From Alphaproteobacteria bacterium (GTDB lineage: Bacteria > Pseudomonadota > Alphaproteobacteria > Rhizobiales > Devosiaceae): a stretch of 10,585 nucleotides of DNA. A program made the position numbers and the translations under genes. The notes below the pieces were generated by a model. It did no database searches. It had not been told where the DNA came from and worked only from the letters and a program-made list of their open reading frames with translations. Below are positions 6,688 through 10,585 of the stretch, piece by piece; positions within the stretch are counted from its first letter, which is position 1, and the number at the start of each line of letters is the position of its first letter. The stretch covers positions 1 to 10,585 of the forward strand of contig JAJRRJ010000126.1 in the NCBI GenBank assembly GCA_024279575.1, read 5' to 3'.

Positions 6688-7942
6688 TCGGGTCGGTTAA
6701 ACTGGCGAGAAAAGCAAGCAAGGCGTCAACTTCATCATCGCGTAGCTCCATTGGCATTAGTTCATTGGCCGCTGCAATTGCAGCAAGTTCAGCAGGATCA
6801 TCAAGTATATTGAAATCCTGCGCCCCGGGGAAATCGGGCAGACTTATATTAGTACGATCATAATTCATCAGGGATGCAACTGGATCAAGGTGATGTCTCA
6901 CCACCCCTTCCAAAGTCGCATAAGCTCCTGCGTGACCATAGGGTGCACTGAGTTCGATATTGCGCAGGCTGGGGGTGCGAAATTTATAGGCGTCCGCTTC
7001 ATTACCAGTCACCCGCATACGCCCCAGGTCCATATTATGGGTTTCAAATCTTTCGGCTTTCCCCGGCCCGATCTGCACCATGGCGATAGCATGGAAATCA
7101 TGATCCGTTTGAAACTGTCCGGCGTGACAGGCCACGCAATTGGCTTTGCCATAAAACAGTTCCATACCCGAAATTTCCTCTTGAGAAAGAGTCTTTTCCC
7201 CGCGCAAATACTGATCAAAGGGGGAATTATCCGCCCGCCATTCAAAAGCAATAAAGTCAGCAATTGCATTGGAAATGTCTGTAAACCTTATCTGATTTTG
7301 AGCACCGATAACGGCATCAAATAATTTGCGATATTGCGGGATCGCAGCCCCTCGGTTTGCAATCAAATCCCATGCGCCCCCCTCAATGGTCAACTGCCCC
7401 AAGCGCACTGCGGTTGATATTTCATTTTCAGAATAATGTCCGGCCATTTCATCAGAAGAAAGTACAGGGAACATAGCCTGAGCTGATAAAACCGAATTAA
7501 ACCCGATGACCATTTCATCTTCAAGCGGTGACCTAATTCCTGAGGGCCGCGCGTTATCCACTTCAAGCCGCCCATCATGAAACAGGGAAGTAAACTGCGT
7601 CGCACCAAGATTAAACAAGGCCGGGGCATTGCGGGCAACCCGGATTTCAGGGATATTATCGGGGTCAATAATTCGCTTTGGTCCCAACCCGATGCCCCCG
7701 TCTCCAATGGCCAGCGACACGCCATCAGAGGTGCCAAAATCAGGGTGATGGCAGGTTGCGCAAGATATAGATTTATTACCACTCAATATTGGATCATAAA
7801 ACAGTAACTGGCCCAGACTGATTGAGCGTTCATCGGCGGGTTGAAACGTTCCATCGGGTGCAGGAAGTGCAACATCGCCAGCCAGCACGCCGCTTAGCAG
7901 CGCACCAGCAAACACCAATTGCACAATTATGGATCGCACCAT
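6608..7942 (-). CDS. Periplasmic di-heme cytochrome c peroxidase (MauG/CcpA family)
   Basis: This 444-residue exported protein is expected to carry two covalent c-type hemes and either reduce hydrogen peroxide or oxidise a protein or small substrate, as MauG does. A signal peptide spans residues 1-21 (ending SGVLA). Heme sites are CATCH (61-65) and CVACH (269-273). The family block FRTPSLRN (321-328) is followed by APYGHAGAYATLEGVVRHH (333-351). The tail QTVPSGLSV (430-438) looks like the conserved end of this subfamily, so the C-terminal stretch overlapping the FG-GAP gene appears genuine. I chose ATG 7942. GTG at 7951 is possible (GGA upstream); TTG at 7975 falls in the bioY terminator's T-tract and is unlikely. 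The electron donor and true substrate cannot be told from sequence. Confidence 0.9.
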   Translation of the reverse strand: MVRSIIVQLVFAGALLSGVLAGDVALPAPDGTFQPADERSISLGQLLFYDPILSGNKSISCATCHHPDFGTSDGVSLAIGDGGIGLGPKRIIDPDNIPEIRVARNAPALFNLGATQFTSLFHDGRLEVDNARPSGIRSPLEDEMVIGFNSVLSAQAMFPVLSSDEMAGHYSENEISTAVRLGQLTIEGGAWDLIANRGAAIPQYRKLFDAVIGAQNQIRFTDISNAIADFIAFEWRADNSPFDQYLRGEKTLSQEEISGMELFYGKANCVACHAGQFQTDHDFHAIAMVQIGPGKAERFETHNMDLGRMRVTGNEADAYKFRTPSLRNIELSAPYGHAGAYATLEGVVRHHLDPVASLMNYDRTNISLPDFPGAQDFNILDDPAELAAIAAANELMPMELRDDEVDALLAFLASLTDPISTTQSRLGVPQTVPSGLSVDRKDQL

Positions 7943-7973
7943 AATAATCACGTTTTTTCCAGTCCCTGAAATC

Positions 7974-8007
7974 AAAAAAGGGTCACCTTACTAAAAGCGA
8001 CCCTTTT
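7974..8007 (-). terminator. Intrinsic terminator of bioY
   Basis: On the minus strand AAAAGGGTC pairs with GACCCTTTT (9 bp) around a 14-nt loop. Six T residues, partly within the stem, end the structure. It begins 24 nt after the bioY stop codon and ends about 30 nt before the peroxidase start, so the two genes are probably separate units. Confidence 0.8.
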
Positions 8008-8030
8008 GGAAATAGCAATTGAAAAGTGTT

Positions 8031-8624
8031 TTATCTGGATATGAGTTTACCAGCGGCAGGAACCAGCAATGCTGCAATGCCAACCTTTACAAGGTCGCCC
8101 AAAACAAAGGGTGCTACACCAACATTAAAGGCAGCTTCAGCGCCAATGAAGGTTGATAAATAGGCAAAGCCCAGCCCCAAAATCAAAGCGGCTCCAACCA
8201 GCATTACACCAAACAATTTAATCACAGACTGCCCTGCATCTCTTTGAGCAAACCAACCCGCCAGGCCGGTTGCCACAACAAATCCAACCAGATAACCGGC
8301 GGTGGGGCCAACCATATAGGCCAAACCAATGCCGCGTTCAGGAGTTGATGAAAATACGGGCAGGCCAAGCATGCCTTCAACCATATAGAGCAGTATCGCA
8401 GCCAGCCCCAGACGGAAGCCAAAGGTTGCGGCAATAACCAGAATAGCCAAAGTTTGTAATGTCATCGGAACGGGGAAAAATGGCACGCTGGTCTTTGCGG
8501 AAACCCACAACACAATCGAGCCGGCAAGAGCAAGCATAAAGAAGCCCACCCAGCGCCCAACGCCTTGCTTAGGCAACAAACCTGCCACAAGAGAGTTGGG
8601 GGAATTTACAATAGCAGTCGCCAT
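8031..8624 (-). CDS. bioY: Biotin transporter BioY (S component)
   Basis: This 197-residue inner-membrane protein is the biotin-binding substrate-capture unit of ECF-type vitamin importers. About six hydrophobic helices are visible. Family motifs are PVPMTLQTLAIL (51-62), the LLYMVEGMLGLPVF stretch (78-91), GPTAGYL (106-112) and PFVLGDLVK (172-180), whose Asp and Lys are highly conserved and contact biotin. The minus-strand sequence AGAAAGG lies a few bases before the ATG and supports the start. No bioM or bioN energising genes are adjacent, so it may work alone, as reported for some alphaproteobacterial BioY proteins, or with an ECF module elsewhere. No BioR-like palindrome (TTATnnATAA type) was seen upstream. 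It is transcribed divergently from the MBL hydrolase and has its own terminator. Confidence 0.95.
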   Translation of the reverse strand: MATAIVNSPNSLVAGLLPKQGVGRWVGFFMLALAGSIVLWVSAKTSVPFFPVPMTLQTLAILVIAATFGFRLGLAAILLYMVEGMLGLPVFSSTPERGIGLAYMVGPTAGYLVGFVVATGLAGWFAQRDAGQSVIKLFGVMLVGAALILGLGFAYLSTFIGAEAAFNVGVAPFVLGDLVKVGIAALLVPAAGKLISR

Positions 8625-8648
8625 CGGGATGCCTTTCTGTCAACATGT

Positions 8649-8677
8649 TTGCACAAATAATTTCACTTCCTTTTACT
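8649..8677 (+). promoter_or_regulatory. Possible promoter of the MBL-fold hydrolase gene
   Basis: TTGCAC (8649-8654), a 17-bp spacer and TTTACT (8672-8677) form a weak sigma70-like pair. It would start transcription near 8684 and therefore favours ATG 8699 as the start codon. Confidence 0.3.
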
Positions 8678-8684
8678 CTGCCAA
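8657..8684 (-). promoter_or_regulatory. Possible promoter of bioY
   Basis: On the minus strand TTGGCA (8679-8684, five of six consensus positions) is followed after 16 bp by AATTAT (8657-8662, four of six). The start would be near 8650, giving a leader of about 25 nt before bioY. It overlaps the possible promoter for the divergent gene. Confidence 0.35.
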
Positions 8685-8698
8685 TGCCGGTTATTGCA

Positions 8699-9655
8699 AT
8701 GTCTAAAAACAAACCTTCAACAGGCGTCTCCAAGCCCCATTACAATCTGGAGTTTGAACCGCAAACCGGCGCATGTATAAAAGTTGCTTCCGGTATTTCG
8801 CGGATTTGCGCGCCCAACAAAGGCCCCTACACATTCACCGGTACCAATACATACCTGCTGGGGGATCAGGAGTTGTTTATCATTGACCCCGGCCCGGACG
8901 ATAAAAAACATCTGAAAAATCTACTGCAAGGAATTGATGATCGAAAAGTAAAGGCCATTTTACTCACCCACACCCATAAGGACCATTCCGGGTTGGCCAA
9001 CAAGTTAAAGTCCATAACCGATGCCCCCCTTTGGTTTGAGGGCAGGCACCGCCTTTCCCGCCCAAAATCCCATGGGGAAATCAACCTGTTACACGGGGCA
9101 TGCGATTGGGATCTTGTGCCGGACAAAACGCTTGAGGACAAAGAGACAATCAGCATTGAGGAGGTGACCCTTGAAGTTTTAGCGACCCCTGGCCACTGCG
9201 CCAATCATTTGTGCCTTGGTATCAAAAACTCAGACATCATGTTTTCCGGTGACCATGTTATGGGCTGGAACTCAACTCTTGTTGCTACACCTGACGGGTC
9301 CATGAACGACTATTTCAATTCTCTAAAAAGGCTAGAAGACAGTAATTATCGCACCTATTTTCCCGGCCATGGCGCGCCAATCCCCAATCTTGGATCAGCC
9401 AAAAACGGCCTTACATATGCCAATGCCCTGCGCGCTCATCGTATGATGCGCAACGAGCAAATCCTTGAAAGTATCAAAACCGGGGCCCGAAGCATTTCGG
9501 AAATTGTTGCTAAAATTTACCCTGGTGTCGGACTTAGAATCAGAATGGCAGCCGCCATGACCACACAGGCGCATATTGAATATCTGGCGGAGCAAGAACT
9601 GGTTATTGTCAAAAACGGCCTATTAGGTAAAAAAACTTTTTCATTGCCCGATTAA
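8699..9655 (+). CDS. MBL-fold metallo-hydrolase (LACTB2-like)
   Basis: This is a 318-residue metallo-beta-lactamase-fold hydrolase that should bind two zinc or similar ions. The metal ligands are all present: HTHKDH (91-96), His166 in TPGHCANH, Asp185 in SGDHVMG and His224 in FPGHG. The N-terminal block GPYTFTGTNTYLLG (42-55) followed by IIDPGPDD (61-68), and a C-terminal helical winged domain (about 245-305, BLACT_WH type), place it with LACTB2/glyoxalase-II-like hydrolases. LACTB2 itself is an RNase, but bacterial members have varied or unknown substrates, so none is assigned. I prefer ATG 8699, which begins a hydrophilic N-terminus and leaves 74 bp for divergent promoters. ATG 8645 or 8684 are in-frame alternatives that would add a hydrophobic extension. 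No good Shine-Dalgarno sequence helps decide. The stop codon is 6 nt from the convergent DUF1499 gene. Confidence 0.88.
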   Translation: MSKNKPSTGVSKPHYNLEFEPQTGACIKVASGISRICAPNKGPYTFTGTNTYLLGDQELFIIDPGPDDKKHLKNLLQGIDDRKVKAILLTHTHKDHSGLANKLKSITDAPLWFEGRHRLSRPKSHGEINLLHGACDWDLVPDKTLEDKETISIEEVTLEVLATPGHCANHLCLGIKNSDIMFSGDHVMGWNSTLVATPDGSMNDYFNSLKRLEDSNYRTYFPGHGAPIPNLGSAKNGLTYANALRAHRMMRNEQILESIKTGARSISEIVAKIYPGVGLRIRMAAAMTTQAHIEYLAEQELVIVKNGLLGKKTFSLPD

Positions 9656-9661
9656 ACCGTT

Positions 9662-10420
9662 TTATTGGGCCTGCTCCAATTCTTCCGACACAAGTATGTC
9701 GAGGTCCAACAAAAATGCTTCAATCCTCTTGCCGTTGGTGCCAAGGTCTCCACCCCCGTTAAGAGAGACCGATCGCATATCAACTTTGCTGTCTTGCCCG
9801 GCTTTTTCAACCCTGAGTACAACTTCATCCCGCCACCCCATAAACGTCATTGCCAGCGCATTGATTTGACCCGGGCGCTCTCCAACCCCGGGTGCCCGTT
9901 GCACCCGAACATCCCACCCGCGTGCCGCCACCATTTTTTCAAGGAGTGCAAAAACCCCGGGCGCTGGCATAGTATAGGTACGCGTTACAACGCCGGGAAA
10001 GGCGACTTGAATCTGAACCTGGTCCTCGCGGCTTACCTCAGACAATTCTTCAACTGGCTTTGCCACAAGAAAAAGGGGGGATGCATAGTTCGTTGTGACA
10101 TCATTGACTATTGGATATTTAGCCCCTGCATAAATACCGTAACCAATCGGGGACAGGCATAAAAGGCCGAAAAAGATGCCAAAGCTTGCTTTGCCCCACC
10201 CGTGATCCCCGGTTTGCCAAATCCTGAAATAGGCGGCAATTCCGCAGAAAACGGCCAGCAATGCCATAAGAATTGCCAAACCCAGCAAAATTTCAAATGC
10301 TTCACTGGGCAGCATCTGATTACGATGCAAAAGCACAGGCAAAATACTTAAAGGTACAGCAAAGCTTGCGCAACGCCGCGCCCACTTTGCCCATTTTGAG
10401 GTGCGTAAAATCACACGCAT
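9662..10420 (-). CDS. Membrane-anchored DUF1499 domain protein
   Basis: This 252-residue protein has three predicted membrane segments (about 17-33, 43-65 and 78-99) followed by a soluble DUF1499 domain (about 103-245). Family hallmarks are VNDVTTNYASP (105-115), GWRDEVVLRVE (195-205), VDMRSVS (213-219) and the glycine-rich GGGDLGTNGKRI (222-233), which leads into a final helix. The function of DUF1499 is not known, and none is proposed. GAGAG lies about 7 nt before the ATG and supports the start. The gene ends 6 nt from the convergent MBL hydrolase stop codon with no clear bidirectional terminator. It lies 75 nt downstream of a same-strand partial gene, so the two could be co-transcribed. 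Confidence 0.85.
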   Translation of the reverse strand: MRVILRTSKWAKWARRCASFAVPLSILPVLLHRNQMLPSEAFEILLGLAILMALLAVFCGIAAYFRIWQTGDHGWGKASFGIFFGLLCLSPIGYGIYAGAKYPIVNDVTTNYASPLFLVAKPVEELSEVSREDQVQIQVAFPGVVTRTYTMPAPGVFALLEKMVAARGWDVRVQRAPGVGERPGQINALAMTFMGWRDEVVLRVEKAGQDSKVDMRSVSLNGGGDLGTNGKRIEAFLLDLDILVSEELEQAQ

Positions 10421-10495
10421 GGAAGTCTCTCAAACAGGTTCATCGCAATTTCCAGAACAAAATTCTCATATGATTCTCAAAGCCCGCCAATTTAA

Positions 10496-10585
10496 TCACT
10501 CGGCCTGCTTTAACTTAACTTTTCTATCTTGTTGGGTCTCTTCAGGGGCACACATTGTACGGATAGCCTCCCATTCTGTTGAAGA
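10496..10585 (-). CDS. C-terminal fragment of an unidentified protein (cut by window edge)
   Basis: The minus strand is open from the window edge to a TGA at 10496-10498, giving 29 residues that end EETQQDRKVKLKQAE. The hydrophilic, charged tail looks like a genuine C-terminus, and the direction matches the DUF1499 gene downstream. No family is recognisable. The opposite strand is also open from an ATG at 10470 to the edge, but its translation is hydrophobic and cysteine-rich in a way that suggests a shadow frame. Confidence 0.45.
   Translation of the reverse strand, partial: SSTEWEAIRTMCAPEETQQDRKVKLKQAE

Noticed and set aside
7943..7975. 11-residue extension of the di-heme peroxidase from a TTG start at 7975
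   Set aside because: The TTG lies in the T-tract of the bioY terminator, and the extension would push the signal peptide inward. ATG 7942 places it at the N-terminus.
9656..9661. A bidirectional terminator between the convergent MBL hydrolase and DUF1499 genes
   Set aside because: The spacer is only 6 nt, and no stem with a T-tract is visible in the flanking coding ends.

Overview
The window looks like ordinary chromosome from an alphaproteobacterium of moderate GC content, probably free-living or marine. This rests on gene content: a xylose-type ABC transporter with a single-domain ATPase beside a ROK regulator, a stand-alone BioY, a membrane-anchored DUF1499 protein, and a metallo-beta-lactamase hydrolase of the LACTB2 type. 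No genus can be named from the sequence alone. There are no insertion sequences, CRISPR arrays, phage genes or long repeats.

Layout, left to right. (1) 48-338: two divergent tRNA genes, tRNA-Gln(UUG) on the minus strand and tRNA-Pro(CGG) on the plus strand, with a recognisable promoter for tRNA-Pro. (2) 389-3610, minus strand: a D-xylose-type ABC importer in transcription order xylF (binding protein), xylH (permease), xylG (ATPase). A strong intrinsic terminator lies between xylF and xylH. (3) 3611-3791: a divergent control region holding a perfect 19-bp inverted repeat, the likely operator. (4) 3792-6687, plus strand: a ROK-family repressor whose last codons overlap the start of a secreted FG-GAP/ASPIC-UnbV (CRTAC1-like) protein. 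(5) 6608-7942, minus strand: a periplasmic di-heme cytochrome c peroxidase (MauG/CcpA family) that overlaps the FG-GAP gene tail to tail by 80 bp. (6) 8031-8624, minus strand: bioY, with its own terminator. (7) 8699-9655, plus strand: an MBL-fold hydrolase. (8) 9662-10420, minus strand: a membrane-anchored DUF1499 protein. (9) 10496-10585, minus strand: the C-terminal end of an unidentified gene cut by the window edge.

How the genes work together. XylF, XylH and XylG form one periplasmic-binding-protein importer, most likely for D-xylose. The divergent ROK protein is the obvious sugar-responsive repressor of that operon. Its overlap with the FG-GAP gene suggests the secreted protein is co-expressed with the regulator. 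That protein and the di-heme peroxidase face each other and are both exported, so they may form a periplasmic redox pair; this is inference. No xylose catabolic genes (xylA, xylB or the oxidative route) lie in the window. The right third (bioY, MBL hydrolase, DUF1499) looks like unrelated single genes.
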